Of a DNA stretch of 28,874 nucleotides, positions 1-9,279 are shown in pieces; position 1 is the stretch's first letter, and each line of letters opens with the position of its first letter. Both the position numbers and the translations under genes were made by a program. The notes below the pieces were generated by a model. That model had not been told where the DNA came from. It saw only the letters and a list, made by a program, of their open reading frames with translations, and ran no database searches. Where the stretch lies: positions 1 to 28,874 of the forward strand of contig CAZYWA010000022.1 in assembly GCA_964650975.1 (NCBI GenBank), in the 5' to 3' direction. The stretch comes from CAZYWA01 sp964650975 [NCBI: uncultured bacterium]. Lineage in GTDB: Bacteria > JADJOY01.

Positions 1-501
1 CAGGTGCGGGGGAGCTTCCTGCGCGGTGGCCATGATCTGCGTACCGAGCGCCGAGTAACCCCAGGCGCCGATCTTGCCGTTCGACCACTTCTGCTGCGCC
101 ACCCACTCGACCACGTCGTTACCGTCCTGGCCGCGGGTCGGACAGCCCGAGTACTGGGCACTCGCCGAGCCGAAGAACCCGCGCCAGTCGACCACCACCC
201 AGCCGTAGTTGGGGTTCTTGAGCAGCGGATCGTCGTAGTAGTCGTTGGGGAAGGTCGCCGACCAGAACGACTTGTTGTAGGGCGTCTGGATCACGATGAT
301 CGGCCACGGACCGCCGCCCGAGCTGGGCAAATAGAGGTCCGCGGCCAGGTACTGACCGTCGCGCATCGGGATCCCGATGGCCTTCTGCTGGAACACGTAG
401 GCGTGCACCGGAGCGGAAGCGAGCACCACGACCAGCACCGCGAACGCGGTCGCGATCGCCCGGAGTCGGGGCACGGTGGGGAGGCTGGTTCGCGGCAGCA
501 C
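1..501 (-). CDS. CocE/NonD-type secreted alpha/beta hydrolase, N-terminal part (cut by window edge)
   Basis: The first 167 codons are present; the gene runs off the left edge. The start is GTG at 501 with a GAGG ribosome site about 6 bases upstream. Residues 1-34 form a signal peptide (basic start, hydrophobic AFAVLVVVLASA, cleavage near VHA). The mature part follows the X-Pro dipeptidyl peptidase/cocaine esterase (S15, CocE/NonD) family: IPMRDGQYLAADLYLP, VVVDWRGFFGS, then the nucleophile elbow GYSALG with Ser150. Family members hydrolyse acyl esters or amide bonds; the substrate cannot be read from sequence, and export points to an extracytoplasmic substrate. It is a close paralogue of the next gene (958-3195), matching it almost residue for residue over the shared part (for example QKWSNGKIGAWGYSALG against QKWSNGKVGAWGYSALG), so the pair looks like a tandem duplication. 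The Asp and His of the triad lie outside the window. Confidence 0.88.
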   Translation of the reverse strand, partial: MLPRTSLPTVPRLRAIATAFAVLVVVLASAPVHAYVFQQKAIGIPMRDGQYLAADLYLPSSGGGPWPIIVIQTPYNKSFWSATFPNDYYDDPLLKNPNYGWVVVDWRGFFGSASAQYSGCPTRGQDGNDVVEWVAQQKWSNGKIGAWGYSALGTQIMATAQEAPPHL

Positions 502-957
502 GGTATTCCTCACCCCCCGGCGCCATCCTTGGCCTTGGCGCCGCAGAACCCCGGGGGTGCGTACGCAGCACCCTGCCATGGCAAGAGATGCGCCACCGCT
601 CATCCGGTGGCCGAGCTCGCGGCCTTCGCAAGCCCGTCGGGAAAGGTCACGAGCGCGCGAAGATTACGAAGATCCCGAGGGCCGTGGCAACGGATGTTTT
701 CGGACGCGTGCGCGATGCGATCGAAGACGGTCGAGAAGCGTCACGGAGTCGGGAACATCGAGGGTGGCAGCGGTGCGCGCGCTTTGGCATCGCCACCGTC
801 AAATTCACCCCCCACGTGTCAGAGCGTGTGAGGCAATCGCTCGGCAAGGCGTTGTCGAACCGAGATTCCGGTCGGCGCGGAGTCGCGCCGGATTTGGGGT
901 GGGCTCCCACGAAGGCGCTTTTCGTGGGGCGGGGGCTTGGAAAGCCCCCCGGGAAAC
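502..957. other. Intergenic region between the two hydrolase genes
   Basis: This 456-base gap lies upstream of the truncated hydrolase and downstream of its paralogue. Open frames here are arginine-rich with no ribosome site or family resemblance, and I read them as non-coding. Its left end must hold the promoter of the truncated gene, but no clear -35/-10 pair is visible. Its right end holds two hairpins, listed separately. No tRNA or other RNA gene was recognised. Confidence 0.6.
906..949 (-). terminator. Tandem inverted repeats, probable terminator of the FN3 hydrolase gene
   Basis: Two adjacent hairpins lie just after the stop of the hydrolase gene at 958. The nearer is GGGGGCTT/AAGCCCCC (931-938 with 942-949, loop of 3). 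The second is CCCACGAA/TTCGTGGG (906-913 with 921-928, loop of 7). Neither is followed by a long U-tract on the minus strand, so calling them a terminator rests on position and stem strength. They could also block 3' exonucleases. Confidence 0.5.
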
Positions 958-3195
958 TCAGAAGAGCGGTGTCCGTGCCGACACGACGTTCGAGTAGGCC
1001 GAGCTTCCCGCACCGTTGAACGCGCACACGCGGAAGTAATAGAGCTTGTTGAGCTTGAGCCCGGTATTCGACCACGTCGTGACGTTGGCGTTCACCGTGG
1101 CGACCGCCGAGAAGCTCTTGCCGTCGGTCGAGCGCTCGACGGTGAAGCCGGTCTCGTTCGAGGAGTGGTCCTGCCACGCGAGATTGATCTTGGTGCTGCT
1201 GACCGACACCACCGCGAGGTTCGTGGGTGCCGAGGGCGGCAGCGCGAGCGTCGTGGCGCTCGCGGTGTTCGACGACGCCGAGTTGTTGGTCTGTCCGCTC
1301 GCCTTCACCCGGTACCAGTAGACCGTCGACGGCGAGAGCCCGGTGTCGGTGTAGCGCGTGCCGTTGGCGCTCACGGTGGCCACGGTGGTGAAGTTGGTGC
1401 CGTCGGTCGAGCGCCGGATCACGAACCCGGTCTCGTTGGTGCTGGTGTCCTGCCACGCGAGGGCGATCGAGTTGCTGGAGGCGGCCGTCGCCGTGAGCGC
1501 GGTCGGCGCCGACGGCGCGGTGCCGGCGCCCACCACCGGCAGATCGAGCGTCGACGGATGCGCGGCATCGAGCAGCAGCTGGACCGTGCCGGCGATCGCC
1601 TTGGCGCCCGGATCGTCCGAATGCGACGAGCCGTCCTGCATGTTCGCGTCGAAGCGGTCGTAGTTCGACGGCTCGACCAGCACCCGCAACCGGTCCCCGG
1701 CGGGGATCGTGATCGCCACCGAGGGCAGCGTCACGTCGACGGCGTAGACCGTTCCGGAGCTCAGCATGTCGCGGCTCGTGTACTGGTTGCGCAGCGAGCC
1801 ACGGTGGATCGAATCCACGATCAGCATCGACGAGCCGTCCTGCCGGACCTGGGTGATCCGCACGGCGAAATCGGTGTCGACGGTGGTGGTGGTGAAGTGC
1901 AGGTGCGCCACCGGACGCCCCGAGATCGCGAGCGGCTGGGTCATCGCGGCGGTGGTGAAGCCCAGCACGTCGCCACGCGATTCGATCGATCGCAGGTCGC
2001 CGGGGCCGCGTGTGGCGTTGGTCTCGTCGAGCACCGCGCCGTACACGGTCGGCACCGGATGCGATGGATCGGCCACGTAGGAGCGGGGCGTCTCGCTGGC
2101 GCCCGGCGCCGCCGGTCCCATCGTGCCGCTCGCCCGCAGGTACTGGGTCTGCGTGGTGATTCCGGCGAGCGGCCAGGTGGCCGAACCCACCCAGCGCGCC
2201 TCGTTCATCTGGTAGAAGCGGAAGGTGGGCTGCTCGTCGTAACCGTTGGCGAGGCCACGCAGGTAGAAGTCGAAGAGCTGGAGTGCCGCTTGCGCGGCGC
2301 TGGTCGACGCGTCGGCGTAGCTCAGCTGACCCTGCTGCGCCTGGTCAACGCTCGCGTGGGTCCACGGGCCGATCAGCACCTTCTGCTTGCCGATCGCGTT
2401 CGGGGCGCCTCCGCTCTGGACCCGCTGCCATTCGCGCAGCGTGGCGTCGGTCTCGTGGTCGTACCACCCGCTCACGTGCAGCATCGGGATCTGGATCTGG
2501 TTCACCGGCGACGCGTTCGCGTCCAGGTACGACCACCAGCTGTCGTAGAGCGGATGCGGCTTGGTCATGTAGCCGTTGCCGAAGTTCGAGTCGTTGCGGT
2601 TCTTCTGGTAGACGCCGCCCGGGTAGCTCAGGTCGTCGTAGCCTTCGCGCCAGATGTAGGTGATGGGAGCGGCGGTGAACAGGTGCGGCGGCGCCTCCTG
2701 GGCCGTGGCCATGAGCGCCATGCCGAGCGCCGAGTAACCCCACGCACCCACCTTGCCGTTCGACCACTTCTGGCGGGCGATCCACTCGACCGCGTCGTAG
2801 CCGTCCTGGCCACGGGACGGGCTACCCGAGTAGCCGGCGCCCGAGGACGCGAAGTAGCCGCGCCAGTCGAGCACCACCCACGCGTAGCTGCTGCTGGTGA
2901 AGAGCGGGTCGGTCGAGTTGCTGGAGGTGAACTTCGACGAGAAGGCGCTCTTGTCGTAGGGCGTCTGGATCAGGATCACCGGCCACGAGCCACTCGCCGA
3001 CGGCAGGTAGAGATCGGCGGCCAGGCTCTTGCCGTCGCGCATCGGGATCTGGAGCGACGACTGCTGATGGACAGCAGCGATCGCTGAGCCAGCGCCGGCC
3101 AAGAGCACCGCGGCGAGCGCGGCGAGGGCAGCGAAAACCGTGAAGATTCGTGCGGAAAAGCAGGCATTTCGTGACGGCGCGGGGATCGGTCGCAT
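958..3195 (-). CDS. Secreted CocE/NonD-type alpha/beta hydrolase with two C-terminal FN3 domains
   Basis: A 745-residue exported hydrolase. An in-frame ATG exists at 3327, but the ATG at 3195 puts a proper signal peptide at the N-terminus (residues 1-41, hydrophobic IFTVFAALAALAAVLLAG, cleavage near AIA), so I chose it; its ribosome site is weak. The S15/CocE alpha/beta-hydrolase fold covers about residues 47-310. Ser155 sits in GYSALG, the likely Asp246 in SGWYDHE and His280 in GPWTH, with spacing like cocaine esterase (Ser117/Asp259/His287). A PepX_C-type beta-sandwich follows (about 320-545). Two FN3 modules end the protein (about 560-650 and 655-742), each with a Trp-Gln-Asp and NETGF..RSTDG signature; they are clear repeats of one another. 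FN3 modules on secreted hydrolases usually position the enzyme on a polymer or surface. Substrate unknown. Its upstream-copy partner (1-501) is a paralogue. Confidence 0.88.
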   Translation of the reverse strand: MRPIPAPSRNACFSARIFTVFAALAALAAVLLAGAGSAIAAVHQQSSLQIPMRDGKSLAADLYLPSASGSWPVILIQTPYDKSAFSSKFTSSNSTDPLFTSSSYAWVVLDWRGYFASSGAGYSGSPSRGQDGYDAVEWIARQKWSNGKVGAWGYSALGMALMATAQEAPPHLFTAAPITYIWREGYDDLSYPGGVYQKNRNDSNFGNGYMTKPHPLYDSWWSYLDANASPVNQIQIPMLHVSGWYDHETDATLREWQRVQSGGAPNAIGKQKVLIGPWTHASVDQAQQGQLSYADASTSAAQAALQLFDFYLRGLANGYDEQPTFRFYQMNEARWVGSATWPLAGITTQTQYLRASGTMGPAAPGASETPRSYVADPSHPVPTVYGAVLDETNATRGPGDLRSIESRGDVLGFTTAAMTQPLAISGRPVAHLHFTTTTVDTDFAVRITQVRQDGSSMLIVDSIHRGSLRNQYTSRDMLSSGTVYAVDVTLPSVAITIPAGDRLRVLVEPSNYDRFDANMQDGSSHSDDPGAKAIAGTVQLLLDAAHPSTLDLPVVGAGTAPSAPTALTATAASSNSIALAWQDTSTNETGFVIRRSTDGTNFTTVATVSANGTRYTDTGLSPSTVYWYRVKASGQTNNSASSNTASATTLALPPSAPTNLAVVSVSSTKINLAWQDHSSNETGFTVERSTDGKSFSAVATVNANVTTWSNTGLKLNKLYYFRVCAFNGAGSSAYSNVVSARTPLF

Positions 3196-3436
3196 GGGCG
3201 CGCTGCGCTTCGCAAGTTGCGCGCCACCCACACGGCGAGCACCGCATCGTCCTCGAAGGTCACGATGGAGCTCGGGACCGATCGAGCGGAGGCGCGGCGA
3301 ACGCGCTCGGAACGCACGCGATTCCATCCCGCCGCGCGTCCTTCACGCACGCCGGGTCCGTCGGCGATCGTCACCCATCGCCCGCACGCGGTGCCGCACG
3401 GCGTCAGCGATGCGTCAAGGAGCCCACCGGGCGGTC

Positions 3437-5434
3437 TTAGCCGACGGACACGCACGACGCTCGCGACGACTGGCGCCGACCTCGGCGCATCGAGCGCAAT
3501 CCGCCCCACATCACCAGGCTCGCTGCGAGCCACTCCCCCAGTCCGCTGCCGCCTTGACCGCCGCCGGAGCCGCTCGCGGCCTCGGCGAGCTGCGGCTGGC
3601 AAGCGCCGGGCGTCGCCGGGTTGCAGTCGTCGTCGAGCCCGTTGCCGGGAATCTCGGTGGCGCCGGGATGCACGTTGGGGTTGGTGTCGAGGCAGTCGAC
3701 CGGGCCGCAGGCACCGCCTTCCACCGAGTAGCCGTCGTGGTCGGCGTCGGTGCAAGGCGTGGCACCCACCTCGAATGCGCCGCGATCGCAGATCCCGGTG
3801 CGCGCGTAGTGCCGCTGATCGAACTGCGGGCACGACGCGGAAACACCGGTATTGATCGCGAGGCTGCCGGTGCCGAGTGCCTGCGTCCAGGTGGCGCCGC
3901 CGTTGTTGGCGAGCGGCTGCAACGCGAGCGACGAGGCCGCGACCGACGCGAAGTCGCCGCTCGCGTGGAAGGTGCACGTATCGATCGGGCTCTCGATGTT
4001 GCCACCGGAGGAAACCGGCGCCGCGGCGCCGTCGCAGGCTTCGCCGGTGGTGGCTCCGCCCGGCACCACCGCCGAGCTCGACGCGACCACGCTGTTCACC
4101 ACGGTGGTCGACCCGTCCGAGTTGATCGCGCCGCCGAACACGCCACCCGCCGCAGCACCGCCGGTGCCCGCTCCCGAGGTGACCGAGTTGTCGGCGAAGG
4201 TCGAGCTGGCGATCGTGACGGTCCCGTCGGAATCCACCGCGCCACCGGACGCGGGGCCGCCGGCGGTCGAGATCACCCCTCCGGGACCACCGCTGGCGGC
4301 GTTCTTGGCCAAGGTCGAATTCTTGAGCGAGAGCGTCGCGCCGGACGCCACGAAGGCGCCGGCGCCGCCGCCCGGGCCGCCCACGCCGAACACCACCGAC
4401 GCGTTGCCGGCCGCGGTGTTCTCCGAGAGCAGGCTCTGCTCGACGCTCACCGAGCCGCCGCCCACGAACAGCGCGCCGCCCAGACCGGCGCCGCCGTTGG
4501 CGCCGGAGCCGCCCGTGGCGTGATTGCGCGCGAACAGGGTGTCGAGGATCGTGGCCGTTCCGCCGTCGCTCACGACACCGCCACCGTTGGCGTTCGGTGA
4601 CCCGACGCCGACCGAGCCGTCCCGCCCCGCGCTCACCGAGTTGTCCTGGATGGTGGAGCCGCGGATCGAGAGCGTGCCCTGGTTCTCGACGGCGCCCGCG
4701 CGGCCGGCTCCGCCAGCCGTGCCGAACATGCACGAGCACGAGAGCGAGCAACAGCCGAAGCTGCCGTTCCCGCCCACGGCGACGTTCTGGCTCAGCTCGG
4801 TGCCGTCGAGCGTGAGCGTGCCGGTGCTCGAGTTGAGGATCGCGCCCGCGGTCCCGCTGCCGGCGTTCGTGGCGGAGCTACCGGCCCCTCCCACGGCCTG
4901 GTTGTCGGTCACGACCGTGCGCAGCAGGGTGAGGTTGCCGTCGTTCCAGATGCCGCCCGCGACCGCCGACACGCCGGTGCCGCCGATCACCCGGCCGCCG
5001 CTGAGCGTGACATCCGAGATGCTGAGCGAGACGCCTGCCGCCACCTGGAGCACCCGATCGCCGAGGCCCGCGGCGCTGATGATGGTGGTCGCCGAGCCGG
5101 CGCCCACGATCTTCAGGTCTTCCCGGACGTCGAGGTCGCCGGTGGCGCCCGCGTCCTCGCCGGCGCCGCCGATGGTGAGCGTGTACGTGCCGGCCGCGAG
5201 CTGGATGGTGTCGAGCCCGGGGGATCCGGCCGGGCATGCGTCGACGGCGGCATTGGTGTTGGCCGCCAGGATCGCCTCGCGCAGCGTGCAGTTTCCGTTG
5301 GGACCGAGGTTGGCGTCGTCCGCGGTGACGCTCACGGAGTAAACGGTGGCGCTCGCGGACCGCACCGGGCCGGCGACACCGAGCCAGGCACAAGTCGCAG
5401 CGATACCGAGCATGCAACGAACGAAGCGGCGCAT
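3437..5434 (-). CDS. CSLREA-type right-handed beta-helix surface protein with MopE-like motif
   Basis: A 665-residue exported protein. The ATG at 5434 has an excellent GGAGG site, which rules out the longer upstream frame. Residues 1-29 are a signal peptide. A CSLREA-like module follows (GNCTLREAILAANTNAAVD, then DTIQLAAGTYTL). Residues about 90-540 are Gly/Ser/Ala-rich repeats with recurring NSTL/SSTF/GGGV patterns, typical of choice-of-anchor Q/polymorphic outer-membrane beta-helix proteins. Near the end, GICDRGAFEVGA is the usual closing motif, then DADHDGYS...DCLDTNPNVHPGATEIPGN...DDDCNP is a MopE-type putative metal-binding segment. The C-terminus has a Gly-rich spacer, the hydrophobic stretch EWLAASLVMWGGL and an RRGRR cluster, resembling a CTERM sorting signal. 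A Cys cluster (Cys228, 229, 233, 235) sits in one helix turn. Probable role: surface-exposed or secreted structural/adhesive protein. No enzymatic residues are recognisable. Confidence 0.85.
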   Translation of the reverse strand: MRRFVRCMLGIAATCAWLGVAGPVRSASATVYSVSVTADDANLGPNGNCTLREAILAANTNAAVDACPAGSPGLDTIQLAAGTYTLTIGGAGEDAGATGDLDVREDLKIVGAGSATTIISAAGLGDRVLQVAAGVSLSISDVTLSGGRVIGGTGVSAVAGGIWNDGNLTLLRTVVTDNQAVGGAGSSATNAGSGTAGAILNSSTGTLTLDGTELSQNVAVGGNGSFGCCSLSCSCMFGTAGGAGRAGAVENQGTLSIRGSTIQDNSVSAGRDGSVGVGSPNANGGGVVSDGGTATILDTLFARNHATGGSGANGGAGLGGALFVGGGSVSVEQSLLSENTAAGNASVVFGVGGPGGGAGAFVASGATLSLKNSTLAKNAASGGPGGVISTAGGPASGGAVDSDGTVTIASSTFADNSVTSGAGTGGAAAGGVFGGAINSDGSTTVVNSVVASSSAVVPGGATTGEACDGAAAPVSSGGNIESPIDTCTFHASGDFASVAASSLALQPLANNGGATWTQALGTGSLAINTGVSASCPQFDQRHYARTGICDRGAFEVGATPCTDADHDGYSVEGGACGPVDCLDTNPNVHPGATEIPGNGLDDDCNPATPGACQPQLAEAASGSGGGQGGSGLGEWLAASLVMWGGLRSMRRGRRQSSRASCVSVG

Positions 5435-5871
5435 GAGTCCTCCGAGAACGACCGAAACCGTGAGTGGTGAGCGGCGCCACCGGCAGCCGCTCCGCCTACG
5501 ATACCGGACTCGTTCTCGACTCTCCACCGGTGCGGATTCGCGCGAGACAGCCTGGCTCCCGCGGCGAGCCGTGACGTATGCTCGCCGCCGGATTTCCCGC
5601 AACTTATGGCGCCAGCATTCCACGCATATTCCCGGGCTGTCGCCCTTCGCGTGTCCCGCGAACCGTCGTTGACACGCGCGCCCCCTCGGATCGGAAATCG
5701 GTCCAGCGCTAAGAATTTCACCGAGGTCACGATGAGCGGGGCGGGCCGCTCCTGGACCGGGTGGGCGCGCCGCACCGGTTACACCGAGGAGCGCGTGGCC
5801 GAGGAGCGACGCTTCGAGCTCGGCTGGGAGGCGCCGCGCTGCGCCTCCGACCACTGGGCAGAGGAACGGTG
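5435..5871. other. Divergent intergenic region between beta-helix gene and hybrid kinase
   Basis: This 437-base stretch must carry promoters for both divergent genes. A perfect TTGACA lies at 5669-5674 on the + strand, but no matching -10 hexamer follows at 16-18 bases, so I do not call a promoter. The stretch 5761-5871 is open in the kinase frame but encodes an arginine-rich run unlike a protein N-terminus. A strong hairpin at 5827-5848 is listed separately. No RNA gene seen. Confidence 0.55.
5827..5848 (+). promoter_or_regulatory. Hairpin in the leader of the hybrid kinase gene
   Basis: A perfect 8-bp stem GGAGGCGC/GCGCCTCC (5827-5834 with 5841-5848, loop of 6) ends 13 bases before the GAGG ribosome site at 5861-5864. 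The left arm itself contains GGAGG. The hairpin may affect translation initiation or mRNA stability; this is inferred from position only. Confidence 0.35.
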
Positions 5872-8800
5872 ATGCTCCGCCGCGGGTTCTCGCCGTCGCT
5901 CGGCACCACGTTCACGCTGGCGATCGTCGCGGCGGTGGTCACGGTGCTGGCCGCCGGACTCGGTATCCGCGCGGTGATCGACATCCGCAGCTTGCGGCGC
6001 GAGGTGCTGGAGGAGGCGACGCTCTTGGCCCGCGTGGTCGGCAACTACAGCGTCGCCGAGCTCGCCCTCGGCGACCGCGACGAGGCCACCGAGGGCCTGG
6101 CCAAGCTCCGCGATAACCCGGACGTCGGTCGCGCGGCGCTCTACGACAAGGACGGCCGGCTCTTCGCCGAGTACCGGAACCCCGAGCTCGCGACGGCCCT
6201 CGAGGTCCCGAGCCACGTCGCGGGGCCGATCGAGATAGGGACCAAGCGCATCGGCGACGGCATGGTGGAGGTGCTCGAGCCGGTGGTCTGGCAAGGCGAG
6301 AACCGCGGCGCGGTGCTGCTCCGGGTCTCGACCGACCGGCTCGACGAGCGAGTGCGCAGCTATGGCTGGACGGCGCTCGCGGTGGGTGCCGCGCTGGTGC
6401 TGGCCTCGGTGGGCATCGCGTTCCTGCTGCAACGCCGGGTCTCCGCGCCGATCCTCGCCCTGGCGCGGATCGCGGAACGCGTCTCGCGGAGCCAGGACTA
6501 CTCGTTGCGCACCGACGTCCACGGCGCGCGCGAGATCGAGAGCCTCTCGGGCGGGCTCGACGGCATGCTCGAGGCGCTCGAGCAACGCGAGCGGCAGCGT
6601 TCGATCGCCGAAACGGGTCGCGAGCGGTTCGCCGAGCGACTGCGGGTGCTGCGCGGCATCGACGAGGCCATCCTCGCCGGGCAACCGGTCGAGGCGATCG
6701 CGGCGCAGGCGATCGAGAGTCTCATCGGGCTGGTCGGCGCCAGCGCAGCGAGCGTCGCCGGGATCGACGACGCGGACGGCCGGGCGCGCACCACCTGGCT
6801 CCTCGCGCCGCACGCGGGCACGCCGGGAAATCCCAGCGTCGAGCTCGCCGAGCACGCCGACCTCGCCCGCACGCTCCGAGGCGGCGGCAGCTGGCGGGCG
6901 CGAGACGCGGCGTCGATTCGCGGCGCCGGCGAGCTGCTCGAGCGGCTCAAGCTGGGCGAATCGCGCGCCGTGGCCCTCCTGCCGCTGATCGCCGAGCACG
7001 AGCTGGTGGGGCTCGTCGGGATCGGTCAGGCGGGGCCCGACGACTTCGACGACGACGACCTCGAGATCGCGCACGAGATCGCGCGGCTGCTCTCGGTGTC
7101 GCTGCAACAGGCGCGGCTCGCGTGGCAGATCGAGCGCCACACCCAGGAGCTCGAGAATCGGGTGGTGCGGCGCACCGCCGCGCTCGAGCTCTCGAACCGG
7201 GAGCTCGAGCACGCGCGGCTCGCGGCGGAGACCGCCGCGCACGCCAAGGGCGAGTTCCTGGCCAACATGAGCCACGAGATCCGGACACCGCTCAACGCGG
7301 TGATCGGCATGACCAGCCTGCTGGTCGACTCGACCCTCGACGAGACCCAGCACGACTACGTGCGCACCATCCGCTCGAGCGGCGAGCACCTGCTGACACT
7401 GATCAACGCGATCCTCGACTTCTCGAAGATCGACGCCGGCAAGCTCGAGCTCGAGGATCTGCCCTTCGATCTGCGCGCCGTGGTCGAGGAGTGCGTGGAC
7501 CTGGTGGCGCTTCCCGCGACCCAGAAGGGCGTCGAGCTGACGTTCTGCATCGACCCGCGCCCCGATCGATCGCTGGTCGGCGATCCAGGCCGGCTGCGCC
7601 AGATCCTGGTCAATCTCCTGGGCAACGCGATCAAGTTCACGCCTCGCGGCGAGGTGTCGCTGCGCGTCGAGGCGCGCGAGCTCGCCGACCGGCGCTACGA
7701 GGTGCTGTTCAGCGTGCGCGACTCGGGCGTCGGGATTCCGCCCGACCGCATCGACCGGTTGTTCCGCGAGTTCAGCCAGGTCGACGCCTCCACCACCCGT
7801 CACTACGGCGGCACCGGCCTGGGCCTCGCGATCTCGAAGAAGCTGGTGGAGCTCATGCACGGGCGCATCTGGGTCGAGAGCGAGCTCGGCAAGGGCGCGA
7901 CCTTCCACTTCACGATTCGCGCTCGCGCCGCGCCGCCGGTCTTGCGCGCGCCACGCCACGAGGAGCTGGCGGCGCTCCGCGGCCGCCGGGTGCTGGTGGT
8001 CGACGACAACGCCACCAACCGGCTTCTGGCGCGCGCCTACACCGAGAGCTGGCAGATGACTCCCACCGAGACCGGCGACCCCGCCGAGGCGCTGCACTGG
8101 GTCGAGCGCTCCGACCCCTTCGACCTGGCGCTGCTCGATTTCCAGATGCCCGACATCGACGGGCTGACGCTGGCACAGCGCATCCGGTCGCACCGCGACG
8201 CGCGCTCGCTGCCGATCGTGATCCTGAGCTCGATCGGCGATGCGCTCGGCATGGCACGGGCGCGCGGCGTCGAGATCGAAGGCTACGTGGTGAAGCCGGT
8301 GCGTCCCGCGCAGCTCTTCGACACCGTGCTCAACGCGCTGCGCGGCGGGACGGTCCGGGAGCGCGCCACCGGCGGGGCGCACGAGCACGACCGGCAGATG
8401 GCCGAGCGGCTCCCACTGCGCCTCCTGGTGGTCGAGGACAACGCCATGAACCAGAAGGTGGCGCTCGGGATGCTGGCGCGCCTCGGCTACCGCGCGGACG
8501 TGGCGGGCGACGGCCGCGAAGCGGTCGACGCGGTGGCGCGGCAGCCCTACGACGTGGTGTTCATGGACGTGCAGATGCCGATCATGGACGGGTACTCGGC
8601 GTCGCGCGAGATCCGGCGCCGCTTCGCGATGCCGGTGCGTCCGGTGATCGTGGCGATGACCGCGAACGCCCTCGCCGGCGACCGCGAGCGATGCCTGGAA
8701 GCGGGAATGGACGCATACATCAGCAAGCCGGTGCGGGCCACCGAGCTGGCGGAAGCGCTGGTACGGGCGGCCGAGCAGCGCGCCACGCGCGTGGCGGCGC

Positions 8801-9279
8801 GTGATGCGCAGCCCGACCGTGCCGGTCCCGCGAAAGCCCCTCCGTCCGCGGCTCGGACGCCGGCCGGTGCGGAGTCCCCGTCGCCCGCGCCTCGAGAAGC
8901 AGGACCGGCGATGGAGGCCGTGGTGGCTTTCGAGGAGCTCGACGAGATGCGCGAGACGCTCGACGCCGCGACGCTGGCAGACATCGTGCGCGAGTACCTC
9001 GACGGAACTCCGTCGCTGCTCGGCGAGCTGGCGGATGCGTGGGGGGTGCGCGATCCCGCGCGCGCCGTCCGCCCGGCCCACGATCTCAAGTCGACGAGCC
9101 GTGCCGTCGGCGCGCGGGTCCTCGCGGACCTGGCCGAATCCGTCGAGCACGATGCTCGCCGCGGCACCCTCGAGTTCGACGACGCTCGCCTGGAACGGAT
9201 CCGAATCGCGGCGGCGGCCACGGTCACCTCCGTGGACGACTGGCTGCGCGGCGCAGGCACCGCACCGCCCCGCGGCTAG
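5872..9279 (+). CDS. Hybrid sensor histidine kinase (HAMP-GAF-HisKA-HATPase-REC-REC-HPt)
   Basis: A 1135-residue BarA/ArcB-like multistep phosphorelay kinase. The ATG at 5872 has GAGG 7 bases upstream and places a membrane anchor at the N-terminus. Order: TM1 (about 9-31), periplasmic sensor of about 130 residues, TM2 (about 165-187), HAMP (188-240), GAF-like domain (about 262-415), coiled coil, HisKA with [11 protein letters not shown] (phospho-His468), HATPase (Asn585 in GNAIKF, DSGVGIP from 617, [13 protein letters not shown]), a first receiver domain (VVDDNATN, phospho-Asp756), a second receiver (VVEDNAMNQ, phospho-Asp899, lysine in YISKP), a Pro/Ala-rich linker, and HPt with phospho-His1070 in AHDLKS. 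All key residues are present, so it should autophosphorylate and pass phosphate His468-Asp-His1070. No output regulator is encoded beside it, so the partner lies elsewhere. The sensed signal is unknown; the divergent beta-helix gene is a possible target only by proximity. Confidence 0.95.
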   Translation: MLRRGFSPSLGTTFTLAIVAAVVTVLAAGLGIRAVIDIRSLRREVLEEATLLARVVGNYSVAELALGDRDEATEGLAKLRDNPDVGRAALYDKDGRLFAEYRNPELATALEVPSHVAGPIEIGTKRIGDGMVEVLEPVVWQGENRGAVLLRVSTDRLDERVRSYGWTALAVGAALVLASVGIAFLLQRRVSAPILALARIAERVSRSQDYSLRTDVHGAREIESLSGGLDGMLEALEQRERQRSIAETGRERFAERLRVLRGIDEAILAGQPVEAIAAQAIESLIGLVGASAASVAGIDDADGRARTTWLLAPHAGTPGNPSVELAEHADLARTLRGGGSWRARDAASIRGAGELLERLKLGESRAVALLPLIAEHELVGLVGIGQAGPDDFDDDDLEIAHEIARLLSVSLQQARLAWQIERHTQELENRVVRRTAALELSNRELEHARLAAETAAHAKGEFLANMSHEIRTPLNAVIGMTSLLVDSTLDETQHDYVRTIRSSGEHLLTLINAILDFSKIDAGKLELEDLPFDLRAVVEECVDLVALPATQKGVELTFCIDPRPDRSLVGDPGRLRQILVNLLGNAIKFTPRGEVSLRVEARELADRRYEVLFSVRDSGVGIPPDRIDRLFREFSQVDASTTRHYGGTGLGLAISKKLVELMHGRIWVESELGKGATFHFTIRARAAPPVLRAPRHEELAALRGRRVLVVDDNATNRLLARAYTESWQMTPTETGDPAEALHWVERSDPFDLALLDFQMPDIDGLTLAQRIRSHRDARSLPIVILSSIGDALGMARARGVEIEGYVVKPVRPAQLFDTVLNALRGGTVRERATGGAHEHDRQMAERLPLRLLVVEDNAMNQKVALGMLARLGYRADVAGDGREAVDAVARQPYDVVFMDVQMPIMDGYSASREIRRRFAMPVRPVIVAMTANALAGDRERCLEAGMDAYISKPVRATELAEALVRAAEQRATRVAARDAQPDRAGPAKAPPSAARTPAGAESPSPAPREAGPAMEAVVAFEELDEMRETLDAATLADIVREYLDGTPSLLGELADAWGVRDPARAVRPAHDLKSTSRAVGARVLADLAESVEHDARRGTLEFDDARLERIRIAAAATVTSVDDWLRGAGTAPPRG

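Noticed and set aside
850-900. Possible tRNA T-arm (GGTTCGA on the minus strand)
   Set aside because: The flanking bases do not pair as a T-stem and no acceptor or anticodon arms can be formed.
937-3087. A 716-codon open frame on the + strand over the FN3 hydrolase
   Set aside because: Arg-rich translation with no motif, opposite a clear gene with signal peptide and catalytic triad.
3195-3327. Extended N-terminus (44 residues) of the FN3 hydrolase from ATG 3327
   Set aside because: It would bury the signal peptide behind an Arg-rich stretch; the ATG at 3195 gives a normal exported protein.
2976-4751. A 591-codon frame spanning the gap between the hydrolase and beta-helix genes
   Set aside because: Overlaps both real genes in another frame and is compositionally an Arg-rich shadow.
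3471-5400. Repetitive Gly/Ser-rich DNA in the beta-helix gene as a tandem repeat array
   Set aside because: The repetition is at the protein-fold level with diverged units, not a DNA tandem repeat or CRISPR array.
5669-5674. Perfect -35 hexamer TTGACA before the hybrid kinase
   Set aside because: No acceptable -10 hexamer at 16-18 bases downstream.
7122-8804. A second + strand frame within the histidine kinase
   Set aside because: Out of frame with all domain motifs; Arg/Gly-rich shadow.
5779-9150. A 1123-codon open frame antisense to the hybrid histidine kinase
   Set aside because: Long antisense frames are expected opposite GC-rich genes; its translation is Arg/His/Asp-rich without domains, and the sense strand has a complete kinase.
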